DNA of 64,000 nt from Brugia malayi (Eukaryota > Nematoda > Chromadorea > Rhabditida > Onchocercidae), in the NCBI RefSeq assembly GCF_000002995.4, contig NW_025062475.1:10234187-10298186 (forward strand), given 5' to 3'. How positions within the stretch are numbered: the stretch's first letter is position 1; each line of letters starts with the position of its first letter. Positions 24,199-35,240 of this stretch are shown here, in pieces. The position numbers and the translations under genes are program-made. The notes beneath the pieces are model-generated. The model was given only the letters and a program-made list of their open reading frames with translations, had not been told where the DNA came from and made no database searches.

Positions 24199-26037
24199 CA
24201 TACATACACACACATAGATACATACACACATACACGTTTTTAGCAATAAATGATTTATATAATTGAAAGAGACTAAATGAAATTTATTTCATTAAAACTT
24301 TGAAATGTTTACTTCATATTTAGTCAATAAAATAAGCTACTCACTAACTAACTAACTACGCAAAACTATTATGCGCAATTGTGCAAGACTACATTGATTA
24401 ACAACCACTTCCCTCAACTTATTATGACTTCCATATTAGTCTAATTATTGATGTGACATGTCTAAAATTAAGTCTAAGCATTCAATTGTTAATTAAATGG
24501 TTATAAATAAAAACGATAGATATAACATATAACAAAAAAAAAACAGTAGCTAGAAGAAATACATTTACTCTCCCTACTCTATTAAAATATTTAAATAGAG
24601 ATTAAAAATAATCGGAAATGAAACGATGCTAGAATATATGAAGAACGAATTTACTGATTGCGCTGCTGCTGTTGCTACCGCTCCTCCATCTATCGATGTC
24701 ATTTCAGTGAAATATAAACGCTCCAGCTGTGTCATTTCATCACTTATAGACGAAAAAAAAGCGAAAAAAAGGCGGAAAAGTAGAGTTGTTACTGCTACTG
24801 CATAGCATTCAGAGTACAATGTGGAACAGATATCGATCTACAAAATATATTTATATGGAACCCTTTTCTCGTAATTCCATCCTAAAGCACTCATTCTCTT
24901 ATCTCCCTTCAACCAGTCAGTCCAGTCATCGATGTATTTATAACTAAAACAGCCGCAAACTCCACGTCTTTGGATGTAAGACATTTTGCGCATTCAACAT
25001 TTAGAAGAGTGATTCTTTTCTTCCCTCTCTATACTTCCTTCCTTCCTCCTTTACTTACTTCTTATATCTCTAATATATTTCAAGTAACAATAATAAATCC
25101 TAAAACGCTCATCTGTTTACCTCAATTATTATCTTATTCTTCAAAATAAATTTTAACTCTAACAATAACAGTAAACATTTATTATAAACATATTCTAACA
25201 AATTATCCAAGAAATTTGAATAGATTAGTAGGAAATCTTAGAAAATTTGAAATATCCTTAAATTAGTCAAAAATTTAAATAAATTCTTTCTTAATATCTT
25301 TCATAACATACTTAATGCAGTGATTCATTGCCCATAAATACTAAAGCAACATAGAAATAACTTGTCCTGTTATTCTTGTTTCTATTATCTATCAGATATG
25401 ACAACGACAATCTTTGTATTCAAAACATTGCAAAGGAAATGAAAACAGGATAAGTATCTAGTAATAAAATATTCATTAAAATTTACAAATGAAAGAAATT
25501 ACACAATAATTCCTAAAAATAAAGTATCATTCAAAGGTCATAGGTTTTGCAAATGTAAAAATATCTAAAAATCTCAGAAAACTTCACTTCATAATTCAAA
25601 AAGTGATAAATTTATTTAAAAGAGATATTAAATAATGTTAAAAGCAATCGGTCGGACAATTTTCGCTATTTCCTTAAATTCCTGTTAACTATTCTCAATA
25701 AATTTCAACTCATTCAAATTCACAACAGAAATGCATCCAACTGTGCACTACCTCACCATCTTTTTTAATGCTTTCAATTTTCGAATGAATTTTTTCTCTT
25801 CTTTGGAATAGTAAATTGATATTCCAAACAAAGATATGGCATCAGAAAAGTGACATCCGTTTATGAATCAAACTGAAATCATATCTATCGTTTGATACAT
25901 ATGTCGACTCCAAAAATGGAAATTTTTTTCTATATTTTCAATGAAAATTACTTACAAAATGTTTGTGGTCTTAATTCCACCACTGTATGATATTTTGTTT
26001 GCATACTTTGAAATGACATCAATTCTTTATTAGCCAT
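13469..26037 (-). CDS. frl-1: FMNL/FRL-class diaphanous-related formin
   Basis: Actin nucleation and elongation factor regulated by Rho/Cdc42-type GTPases. About 23 exons with consistent phases: 26037-25956, 21805-21615, 21131-21048, 20872-20792, 20507-20428, 20255-20163, 20057-19808, 19554-19478, 19296-19203, 18909-18721, 18423-18274, 18059-17828, 17527-17245, 17022-16905, 16723-16558, 16147-16024, 15798-15630, 15407-15258, 15067-14935, 14783-14614, 14324-14181, 14073-13869, 13635-13469; 1143 residues. GBD/FH3 shows the FMNL signature [74 protein letters not shown]. Then come a coiled coil (17828-18059), a short FH1 (three proline runs, 17245-17527), and FH2 ([45 protein letters not shown]). 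The tail after FH2 is basic and may carry a degenerate autoregulatory motif. The first exon ([10 protein letters not shown]) is joined only by phase across a 4.1-kb intron and is the weakest part; the rest is firm. Confidence 0.92.
17131..17157. repeat. Poly(A) run in formin intron
   Basis: About 27 A on the plus strand, so poly(T) in the sense of the formin transcript. Similar A runs lie in introns or spacers of minus-strand genes at about 22551, 41337, 45411, 58860, 60341 and 61297. Confidence 0.9.
17245..17527 (-). other. frl-1: FH1 exon of the formin (polyproline)
   Basis: The exon encodes three proline stretches ([31 protein letters not shown]) that would bind profilin-actin and SH3/WW partners. 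This FH1 is short compared with vertebrate FMNL proteins. On the opposite strand the same bases look like a Val/Gly/Leu-rich ORF, which is a shadow. Confidence 0.9.
21036..21060 (-). other. frl-1: Duplicated splice-donor segment in formin exon/intron boundary
   Basis: The 12-mer CTGATCACAAAC occurs twice in tandem on the plus strand. In transcript sense this gives GATCAG|GTTTGT followed by GATCAG again, next to a second upstream CTGGTTTGT. Conservation with other FMNL proteins (ending VCDQ before the next exon) picks the donor at 21047/21048. Use of the neighbouring GT would change the protein by 4 residues without shifting frame. Confidence 0.6.
22779..22945. repeat. Low-complexity GACAGT/AAT repeat tract in the formin first intron
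   Basis: Interrupted GACAGT-type hexamer repeats (about 22790-22850) followed by ATT/AAT-rich repeats to about 22945. The tract begins with AATAATAACAGTGACAG and ends with TTATTATTACTGTCACTT, so the ends are roughly reverse complements and could fold back. Confidence 0.7.
24144..24236. repeat. Compound microsatellite (CA)n(TA)n(CATA)n
   Basis: (CA)8 at about 24145-24160 runs into (TA)17 to 24194, then CATA/CACA repeats to about 24236. It lies inside the long formin intron. The predicted ORF across it is purely repeat-derived. Confidence 0.95.
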
Positions 26038-26101
26038 TATCGATCGAATCTTCAAGTACCAAATGTAAATTTGTCGTCAATAATTTTTCTTCTTGTTAGC
26101 A

Positions 26102-26116
26102 ATCTGAAAAAAATAT
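26102..26116 (-). promoter_or_regulatory. Candidate 5' UTR or trans-splice acceptor of the formin gene
   Basis: On the minus strand a T-run ends in TTTTTTTCAG at about 26103-26112, roughly 65 nt before the proposed ATG at 26037. It would be a good cis or spliced-leader acceptor. There is no transcript evidence. Confidence 0.35.
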
Positions 26117-26395
26117 ACTATTTGGGCAGTAATCAAAAAAAAGAAAAGAAAAACAGTGCTCTATGAAATTAAGCATTTGATCATTGTAACAAAACAATAG
26201 CCATTTAAAAACATAGCTTCAAAAAAAAGCGAAACAAAAAGAAGGAGATAATAGAGAGAAATTTTCTCAGCTAGGAATCAATTTGTAACATATATTTAAT
26301 AATTAGAAAATAAAAGAAAGCGTGAGAGTAATTTACGATACTGTCAATTTCATTATTCATTCTATAAATGACAGTTTCTTTCTCATTATCGCTTC

Positions 26396-26440
26396 CTCTC
26401 TCTCTCGCTCACTTTCTCTCTCTCTCTCTCTCTCTCATTT
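26396..26440. promoter_or_regulatory. CT/GA-repeat tract upstream of formin
   Basis: Interrupted (CT)n run about 45 nt long ending in CATTTCAG, about 360 nt upstream of the formin start on its template side. Similar GA-rich tracts recur at about 27838-27866 and 28018-28045. Such GAGA-like tracts are common in nematode promoters. This is inference only. Confidence 0.4.
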
Positions 26441-27199
26441 CAGCTTTGAAATATGCGCCTTATGCGTCTCCGAACAAATAACATTAATTTTCTGAAAGTT
26501 TCGAAATCCGCCAAAAACAATTTTCAATTTGAGATAAATCAATGTCGTCAGATGATGTCAGCAATTTGACACAAGTGTCACAGGCCAAGTCATTCTCTTT
26601 TGTACAAATTTCTCGAGTAAGTTAACAATATATATATCTTTCCATCACTAATTCAGCTCCTCTTTCCCCTTCAATCTCAATCGCTGATGAATTCGAGTAA
26701 TACTATAAGTGGAAATGATAAAATTGAAATAAATTCAAAACGAAACTGAATGTAAAATTAAAATTAGAGAAAATATACCATATCGTTGGAATAAAATAAT
26801 TTATTTTCAGCTAAATAAGTGAAAAATATAAAAGAAGAAATAGGCGGTAAAATAGATAATCGGAGAGGAAATATTTGAACTTGGAGAGGAAATTACCTCA
26901 AAAAGTGAGGAAGATAGGAAAATACGTGATAAACGATGGCACGTGATAATGTTAGAAAACGTGTGCTGTGAAAAATGGGAAAATGATGGTGAGAAAGAGA
27001 AAGAAAAAAAAACAATTTACTTGAGTATGTACAAATTAAAATTCTGGAATAAATCAATAACTTGAATGTTAATGAATCATTGTAATCACAATGATACAAT
27101 AAAACAATAAACGTTCGGGTAACAAACGCACGTGAATTGACGTTGGCCATTATAGCAATGGACAATTGCACCCAGTCATTATGAACTGAGTTCGTGCAA

Positions 27200-27950
27200 C
27201 AGTCGCACTAATACGTGCATAACTGTAAACAATAATAATACGTATTCACATAGTCAAGCGCAATATATTCTTATTACAAACAAAGATGTATCACGTGCAC
27301 ACGTACAAACGTATATATACATATTCACGTACGCATACAGAAATCCAATAATTGCATTGCGGATGTGCGCAAACATGTTCAGAACAAATGCATAAGCATT
27401 AGATGCGGTGATTGTTCATCGTTCATTTAGACAGAAGCGCATATGTGCATAGATTGGAGCGATTGTCAAATCTTCGCAATCGTCATACTTTGATGATAAT
27501 AGCACGTGTCAGATGACAGGTTGACCTTTCACGCCATCTAGTAACTATGACAAATGTTAATTATATACATATCCACGCAGATATGTCAAATTGTGTTCAT
27601 CACATGTCTTGTGGAAGCTGATTTTAGGCCATTGATGATTTGCAGTCAGTCAACACAATCAAGTAACATCCCATTGCACGTTGACCTGAATTAGGAGACC
27701 GTCATAGTCATCTAGATGAATGACGTGATGACGTACAGGTAGTCAAGGAACTGGAGGACAGTCAAGTACTCCACCACCAGGACAGCTCCTTGTCAGTTCG
27801 TATCACGGACACCTGCTTAATACTACCTTGCCTTCTTCTTTTTCCTTCTTTCTCTTTCTCTCTCCTTTATCAGCCACCCTCGCTCTGTAAGCTAATATTT
27901 GCGCCTAAATAAGAAACACTCCAAGTGCTTTGAACCAAAAAGGGTTCTCC
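27200..27950. promoter_or_regulatory. Possible enhancer island upstream of formin (CRE-like and TGACCT sites)
   Basis: The stretch is less AT-rich and less repetitive than its surroundings. It contains many TGAC/GTCA words: TGACGTGATGACGT at 27721-27734 holds two CRE-like TGACGT sites, and GTTGACCT occurs near 27521 and 27682. No open reading frame of coding character was seen. It lies 1.2-1.9 kb upstream of the formin start. Confidence 0.3.
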
Positions 27951-30900
27951 TGGAGACACTTTTTTATAGAACACAAATCGGCAATAAAAATTGAAATGAA
28001 TATGATTTGCTGAAAGACAGAGAGAGGGAGTGGGAGAGAGAGAGCTTAAATGTCATTATCCCAACTGCGCTTCTCTATTAGGATGACGAAATGACCGGGC
28101 AGATATGTCGTATCACATTAGAATAAAACAATTATGATCGTTTTGCCAGACAGATTATAATTTGTTGAAATTTCAAGAAGTGGTTCAAAGTTCATTCAAA
28201 TATACAAAAAGTGAATGAATGAAATGAGAGTGATGGAATGCCTATTATAATGTATTTGAGATGAATGAAACCAAAAGAAAAAAATTGAAGAATTGAACAA
28301 AAATTTTTTTATGGATATTGCCTTTTTTATTATTAAATTTAAATGTGAATTAACATTTTATTTCAATCACCTTCAATTTCTAGCAAAAAATGAAAATTTC
28401 TAACTTTATATGAATGAAAGTATGAAATTTGCGCGATAAATTTGAATAGTTAAATAATGGGAAATGAAATTAAGTGAGCAAAAATGAGTCTAAAATATTG
28501 GTGTCAATTAATATTAATTAATAAAGTAATTATTGCAATATTGCAAATATTTTGACGAAAAAGAAAGTTTTCATAATTTGACATATTTTTTTTTCTTCAC
28601 ATAATTGCTACTTTTTTAATGTAGCAAATTAATTGTTATAAATTGCACTAATTCAATTTACTTATTCATTTAATTATTCAAGATTTACGTAGTATAACTT
28701 AAGAATAATTATATCCTACCTAAAAACTACCTGAAAAAATTTCTTCTATTTAAAGTTTTTTATTTTCGTTTCTTGTGAAATTAATTCTTTAGTTAATACA
28801 AACGATTAGTACACAAGCATTTAAACATTTTTATTATTATATATCCGAAAAATATTTAAAATAATATTTAGCATTACAATCCGACAATTCCAAAATTCAA
28901 GTTTAAATAAATTTCAACAAATGAAATCAAAATTTTTCTATGTATACTTAAATAATTGATAAAATTATTTCAGCATATAAACTAACACATGGAAACGGTT
29001 AGTTGTCAATTGCAAGCCATTATATATCAATCGATAACTGTTGTGAGTAGTGGTAATCCATTTCTACACAACACATTGTGCAGCACGGGGTCAAATGACT
29101 TGACCTCTCGCCAATATAGTCGCCAACTTATCTCTCTCATCCTTCATTCTTTTTACAGCATATGCATCAAAATTATTTGGTTCATATGCTTTTTTACTTT
29201 TTTCATTGTTTTCAAATTTAATAATGCAGCAATTTTAATAAATTGATTTGAATTTGATTGATCTATTTTCAAATTTGAAGTGATTTATATCACTTAACCT
29301 TTTTAGGCGACCTTATGCGCGAAATTATCACCGTTTCGATTATTCCACACTTGTCATAATTATCATTACTGCTAGTTTAATCAATCTTTTGTCATAGTGG
29401 TCAAATGGTCAGTGAAAAAAACCAATTATCCATTTTTTCTATCACCGTTTGTTGTTCCATTTTAAATTTAATCTTTAATCTGAATAAGATTTAATTGTAA
29501 AGTATTTATCTTATTAGGTTTTGCTATATAAGCGGGTTATTAGGGCACATAATCTGAAATTCTATTTTTTTTTTTTTTTTTTTGGAAGCTTCGTCGAACT
29601 TTTACTTTCAATATAATAGAAACTATTAGCAATTTTATTGAGAAACTTATCAAATAAATTACAAATTTCAAAATTTGTAATTGAAATTTTAGTTTTACAA
29701 CTGATTTCGTTTACCATCTGAAGTATTTGGATATGGAACAATATGCACATAATATATGTTTGTTTATTTTTGTATAGTTGTTTACAATTGATTCATTTGT
29801 CATCTACTATGCTAATTACATAGTATTAATTAAATAAAAGAAATTTAGTGTTATGCCATAAACATTCATTTTTATTCCTAGTATATTCAGATTATTTATT
29901 TTGTTTATTTTTTTAGTTTTTTTTCAATAATAATAATAAAAGACTAATTATATATTATTTATGTTTTGTTTTGTTAGTTCACTTATTGCTTCATTCATCA
30001 GCTGATCAATTACTTAAGCGTTAGCACAAAAATATTCTATTTGATGTTTGAATTATATGATGATTAATTAGTTAATAACAATAATGTTATTAGTTAAACA
30101 CCATTATTTATTTTAAAATATTTATTCAATTTTTCACCAAGCATTATATGAAGTTATTCGCTTTTCTTTCATTCTTCTCCCATCATTTTCCGCTTATTTT
30201 TGAACATTTTAAAAAATTTCAAAGCTTTATGTGTAAAACTGCTTTAACCACTTGCCTAACTAATCGACTCACCATTGAAATGACTCAGTCAGAATTTAAA
30301 ATATTTGATAAATGATGACTGCGACAAGTTTTATCCCAAATTAATTATACAAAAATTCAATTTTAAGTTAGGAAAAGTTCCTCATATATTTCACTTGTCA
30401 CTTCCCAGTTTAGGCAATAGTCTAATTTATCATAGCACAAATATTTTCGTATCATTGTAAACAATTTCAAATATTAGAATGAATTTCTACACTATTCTAT
30501 TGTTCGTTTACACTATATTCAACAATAAAATATTAACGATTTTTTTTTCGGATTTAAGACATACAAAGTGCCACCGATAATTTAATATGATAGACAGAGA
30601 CAAAGAGAAAGAAATTAGGCAGAGAGAATTTATAGATTAATTGCAATAATTTCAGACTGCTACTCTTCCTCTATTCTATCCTCTTTCTTAAGGCGTTTTT
30701 TTCAATTTCAGATAAACTTCCTCATTGTAGATTTATATTTTCACAAAAATAAGAGAAAGGATAATATTTGATTTTTTCTTAGTCAAAAACATAAAAAAAA
30801 CTATTTTTATTTTTGGTTTGAAAAGAAAGTAAAGCACAACATCCCCGGCATTTAAGAATAAAATTTAGTTATTTAATATTTAAAAGTGTTATTGATTGGA

Positions 30901-31893
30901 AAAATTTTTTTAGACTTCAAGAAATATTTGAATAATTTCAAAAATTTCGACAACTCATTCAAGTAGATTTTCAACCTTTTCTCCAATTAAGTTTATCCAT
31001 CTCGACACGGAAATTCCATGTGGCATTTCTGGTTTCGTGGAATAGCTGTAGTTAGATTTGTCTAATATAGATGTGACAAGATGTTTTAGAGAACTTCAAC
31101 AATGCTTGCTTTTGCCGATCGATTATCAGCTTGATAAATTGTCAACAAGTTTCAACGCATTGATAGTGTCATTTAAGCAACTGATCCGACTTTCGATTCC
31201 CATAACAATTACTTCCAGATAATCTCATAAAGGTAAATACTTGTTAAAAATGAAGAGTCGAGTTTTTGATTAAAATAATAGGTGTATGAAAAGGAAAGGT
31301 TGACTGTTAAGTTGAAACTACTTCTAATGTCTATGTGAATACATCGAAAATATTATCATTTAATTGATGAATTATTCAATTTAACTTATTTCCTAGTTTG
31401 ATGGTACAAAAATGGCAATGAGAAATACTTGATAATTCCTACTGAACAACCATCATAAAATCAATTATTTCAACATGAATAGAACCAGCAAATGAACAAT
31501 ATACTAGGGTTTTTTTTTTGATATCATTCTCAATGTCACATCATTTTACACCACTTGTTAGAGCAAAGTTAGAATCAATTTTTTTTCTTGAATTAAAATA
31601 TAAAAATTACTAAAATGACTTGTTAAAAACTGAATTTGTTTATTGTACCTTTATTTTACCTTGCAATTAAAACAATTAACAGAAAAGTCACAATTTTATG
31701 GCTATATTTTTCAAAGGAAACAAAGAAAAATTAGTTTCAATGACCGGCATCACTTCTGAATATCAATAATCAACATTTCAAAATGAAATGGCATGGCAAA
31801 TTAAGAAAAAAGTTAACTGTTATTAAAATATTTTAAACAATCATTTATAAATTATTTAAAATTAACAAAATGAAACAATTTATCAATGATCCG

Positions 31894-33591
31894 TTACGTT
31901 ATCATTCCCTTTATTTGGCACAATGAACCTTTGATTTCGACGTGAGAAAATTTGATCGCCACTTGGTCACCAATCTCTGGAGATTTCTCTGTGTTCTTTA
32001 TACGTGCAAAAAAAGTTATCGTGTTATGTAGTTTGGCGGTTACGAATTTCTTAAAAAAAAAACACAATAAAAATTAAAATAAAATTGTATTAAAAAGTCA
32101 ATGACCGTTAAATAATCTGATTTAAAGTGCTAAGCATTATTTCCTACTTGTTTAGTATTCACTATATAACCGCATACAATTGAGGAACAGTCCACAACGA
32201 TACATAGCATACTAGAAGAGGAGTGGATAACAGGGCAGATCAAATTAATAACACTTGCTAAAACCTGTTTAAATTTAACTGTTTCAAATTTGAGTTTTCT
32301 TTAAAAAAAAACATTTCATGCTTTAAGTATTAAATAAAATTACCTTATCAACAGCTGCTACCACGCAATTATAAGTATGGCCTTGTTTCGGGCGAAATAC
32401 AATACAGTTTACATTTAAATCAATATGCATACATGGTTGATCAGCGATACAAAACGGTTTGTCAACAATATCAACCTTTCCCACAGCTAATAAGATACCG
32501 TCTAATCTAGAATATAACACTGTATATAATTCTCAACAAAAAGTAACGCTTCAGTGAAATGTAATTTGATTTGAATTTAATTAATAAATATAAACTTTAA
32601 GACAAACTACGATGCAGTCAAGTACCATACTTCAAAACAACTAAAATTAAATTAATTTCGTTCCTTTTACCTTTAATAAACAGCCAACCAACCAACAAAC
32701 AGAGTAGCTTCTAGTGGAATATCCTTGATTTGAGATTTAAAATTTGTTACATCACGCAACTTACATTTCAAACCTCACTTTTTCAGTAGAAATTTGCACG
32801 CTGAATAACTAATCCTTATAGACTAAGGATAACGCTATCAGATAACGCTATCAGATATAATAAGGAAAAAAATTAAAATATGAAATAATGGAACGACTTC
32901 ATGTGCTATTCATTTTCAACTACAAACATCACTGACAAGTTCCGTGCCGAAAAATGAATAGGATCTACAAAAACTAATCATGAAACTTACGATTTCCTAT
33001 ACTGACCAAGTGAAGAGTTTAAAATATATCTGATAGCGTTAGCAGCTTCTCCCAACTGATGCCATCCAATCGTTATGTGGCGCTTTTCTACTACTACAAG
33101 CAGATCACAATTTGCATCTGTAGTCATAATTCTGTAATTTTATAGTAAAAATAAGCTAGCAAATTTAAAACCGATAAAAAAACATGAAAAGAATCTTATT
33201 TGAAAATTACTTGCTAGTAATATTATACAAATTCAATAAATTCGTTTTTTTTTTTCTTTTTTTTAATATCGTCAGGACCCATCCAATGAATTTCCAATAT
33301 AACAAAAATTGTCTAACTGGAATAGTAAAAGTTGAAGGAAGAAAAAAGGAGAGAAAATAAAGAAAACTACCGCTTTAATTTCTGATAACTCATCCCAATA
33401 TATCGATCCATTCCCATTTTCAGTTTATTATCATAATAGTTTGTTATTTTTTTCTTGCCCTTTCCGATGGAATTTCGCGACGCTTCACTTGAATCCATTT
33501 CCAATACATCACCATCATTTTGTAATTTGATCCTTTTCATGCCGGTTCTAACGCTAGCTCCCGCATTTTCCAATCTTTTTCGCTTACCCAT
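31894..33591 (-). CDS. DNA-directed RNA polymerase I subunit RPA43 (POLR1F-like)
   Basis: Probable stalk subunit of RNA polymerase I, which contacts the initiation factor RRN3 for rRNA transcription. Four exons, phases consistent: 33591-33371, 33131-32991, 32506-32344, 32049-31894; 226 residues. This is shorter than human or yeast RPA43 (about 330), mostly from lack of the long C-terminal tail. Seen: a basic, probably nucleolar-targeting N-terminus (MGKRKRLE, MKRIKL, GKGKKK), then the Rpb7-like tip domain (CDLLVVVEKRHITIGWHQLG, ILNSSLGQYRKS, LDGILLAVGKVDIV), the linker HIDLNVNCIVFRPKQGHTYNC, and an OB-like end (VAIKFSHVEIKGSLCQIKG). The match to RPA43 rests on the order of these segments. The other Rpb7-fold stalk proteins (RPB7, RPC25) fit less well because of the ILLA..KV and VFRP.. 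wording. It probably shares a transcript with Gemin8 upstream. Confidence 0.7.
32831..32859. repeat. Tandem 13-mer in RPA43 intron, inverted copy of exon sequence
   Basis: AACGCTATCAGAT is repeated twice head to tail (32831-32843, 32844-32856). The 17 bases 32843-32859 are the exact reverse complement of 33025-33041 inside the preceding coding exon (codons for NAIRYI). In the RNA the exon and this intron segment could pair, with about 165 nt between them. Confidence 0.85.
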
Positions 33592-33844
33592 ATTCTATTA
33601 CTTCAGTTTTGAGAAGACCTCTAAATTTGAAAATTAAAACAGAAAACAATAAATTCAAATACGTTTGTAAATTGCAATAAATAAAAAGAAATAAACGAAG
33701 GCAAAAATTTTGATCCTGTGATTTTTTTGATGAAAAACACTGTCTAACAAATAGTTTATCATAAAATAATCGCATCGGATTCATTCATTAAATACAGTGT
33801 TATTCTGCACACATAATTAAAAAGTTGATAAATACAAGGAAATT
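33592..33844 (-). promoter_or_regulatory. Intercistronic spacer with candidate spliced-leader acceptor
   Basis: 253 nt separate the Gemin8 stop from the RPA43 start on the same strand. On the minus strand the spacer is T-rich. It contains CAAATTTAG| at 33621, about 30 nt before the RPA43 ATG, a good trans-splice acceptor. No AATAAA was found on the minus strand within it, only a GATAAA variant. This layout is typical of a nematode operon. Confidence 0.5.
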
Positions 33845-35240
33845 TCATGATAATTTCAAGGGTATATTTGGCCATAAGTGTGCACCAGGTTGAGAATAAT
33901 TCTGTTCGAATCGGAGATCTAAATGTGCTTCCATTGCCAAAATTTTCTCAGCATCATTGCCATATAATTCCTTCATTTTATCGAACTTTTTTAGTCGTTC
34001 AGCAGGTCCATTAGGCAGTTGAAATGATCGTTTTTCGTTGCCATAAACACCAACTGCAATAGTATGGCTGACGGAAAATATCGTCTAAATTACTTGTACA
34101 TCTTAAATATGATTTAAGATTTCGCTTATGCTAAAATTTTTACTGACAATTCTTCATTACACTGAACAGAGAAGTTAGCAATAGATAGCTTTGATTGGCT
34201 GACGTAGATGAACCAGATTAACCCAAGATATTCCCAAAAGAATGCGATTTTCATAACAGCAAAGATTCAGCCTAAACAAGAAGCAAATACGAGGGCAGAA
34301 AAGAACTTACTCTTATCAGCCATTACATAATGATCTTCTGTGATGCAACTATCTTCCTTATATCTCTTGGCTTCTTTGCTTCGATCAGCATCTCCTAAAA
34401 CAGTAAACCGTTTAAAAAAATATGATTCCTATAAAATGGATGTTGAAAAAAAAAAGCATCAAAAACTTGGAAGATACTCTGTTTTCTGTGCTCTATTGTT
34501 TGTCTGAAAAAAGCAGCCATTTCGCTACTCATATCAATGTCTTCGCCCATGTCTCCTGAAGATGACCCCTGTCTTTCATCTGATAAAGAATCGTTGTTGC
34601 TGGTTCGTGCTAAAATGCACTTTTTTTTTTTAAATTCGTATTTATAAAGTGCAAACTGTTTACAAAATATATAACAGCTATACGATAAAAATGATACATT
34701 TCTCAATTCTAATCTCTTTTCTATAATTAGTTTGGCAAATTCATGATAGACTAAAAATTTTTTAAATTCAAATTAAAGCTGTTTATAACATATAGAAAAA
34801 AAACAAGTTATAGATTAACATAATAAATTTAATCAACCGTCATTGTTACTACTACTACTACTAAAGCTTCCATATAATCCCTGAGTGGGTAAATGGTTTA
34901 AAATACAAGCTTCAAAATTATTTTAACAAATTACCTATAAAACATAGAATTAACGACACATGTGCATTCTTGCCAAAGCCAAAGAAAAAAAATGTTTAGC
35001 AATGGCAAATAATACATCCATATAATCTATAAACTTCTAACTGCTTAAAAACATTCAAACTGACAAATGATTACTATTCAGAAAACCTGTTTTATTGATG
35101 TTAATCATATCAGATGAACCATTGACCGCGTATTCACGAGCTGCTTGATGTGCATTAAACCACCGTAAAGCTGCCCGGTGATAGTTCCAAAAACTCTTTA
35201 GATGTCGATCATCCATAAACCAAACATTATTGCTATACAT
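33845..35240 (-). CDS. GEMIN8: Gemin8 (SMN complex subunit)
   Basis: Gemin8 bridges SMN to the Gemin6/7-Unrip module in the snRNP assembly complex. Four exons with matching phases: 35240-35087, 34609-34478, 34394-34311, 34053-33845; 192 residues (vertebrate Gemin8 about 240). The three conserved blocks are present in the right order: the N-terminal aromatic helix SFWNYHRAALRWFNAHQAA, the middle block DIDMSSEMAAFFRQTIEHRKQ, and the C-terminal block ERLKKFDKMKELYG with KILAMEAHLDLRFE and the closing LWPNIPLKLS, which matches the family's W.P.IPLK end. A splice acceptor (ATTTAG) lies only 3 nt before the chosen ATG. A further 5' exon ending ..ACFIE with a strong GTAAGT donor at about 35361 could add coding sequence, or it could be 5' UTR; alternatively the acceptor is for a spliced leader. 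Confidence 0.85.

Larger units (their letters stand above)
26117..31893. other. Long intergenic region between formin 5' end and RPA43 3' end
   Basis: About 5.8 kb, the largest gene-free stretch. Both flanking genes are on the minus strand. It holds the CT tract and the TGAC-rich island listed separately, a T18 run at about 29565-29583, and otherwise plain AT-rich sequence. The open frames at 26893-27171 (minus) and 28989-29246 (plus) show no coding character. No RNA gene was recognised. Confidence 0.55.

Noticed and set aside
24049..24243. Plus-strand ORF of Tyr-Ile-Tyr-Ile repeats
   Set aside because: It is only the translation of the CA/TA microsatellite.
24574..24819. Minus-strand ORF with an [14 protein letters not shown] stretch in the formin intron
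   Set aside because: There is some protein-like wording, but no splice donor or phase fits it into the formin, and no family was recognised.
26893..27171. Minus-strand ORF upstream of the formin
   Set aside because: Hydrophobic and Ser-rich with no motif; probably chance in AT-rich DNA.
28989..29246. Plus-strand ORF in the long intergenic region
   Set aside because: There is no acceptor/donor context and no recognisable domain; the composition looks random and hydrophobic at the end.
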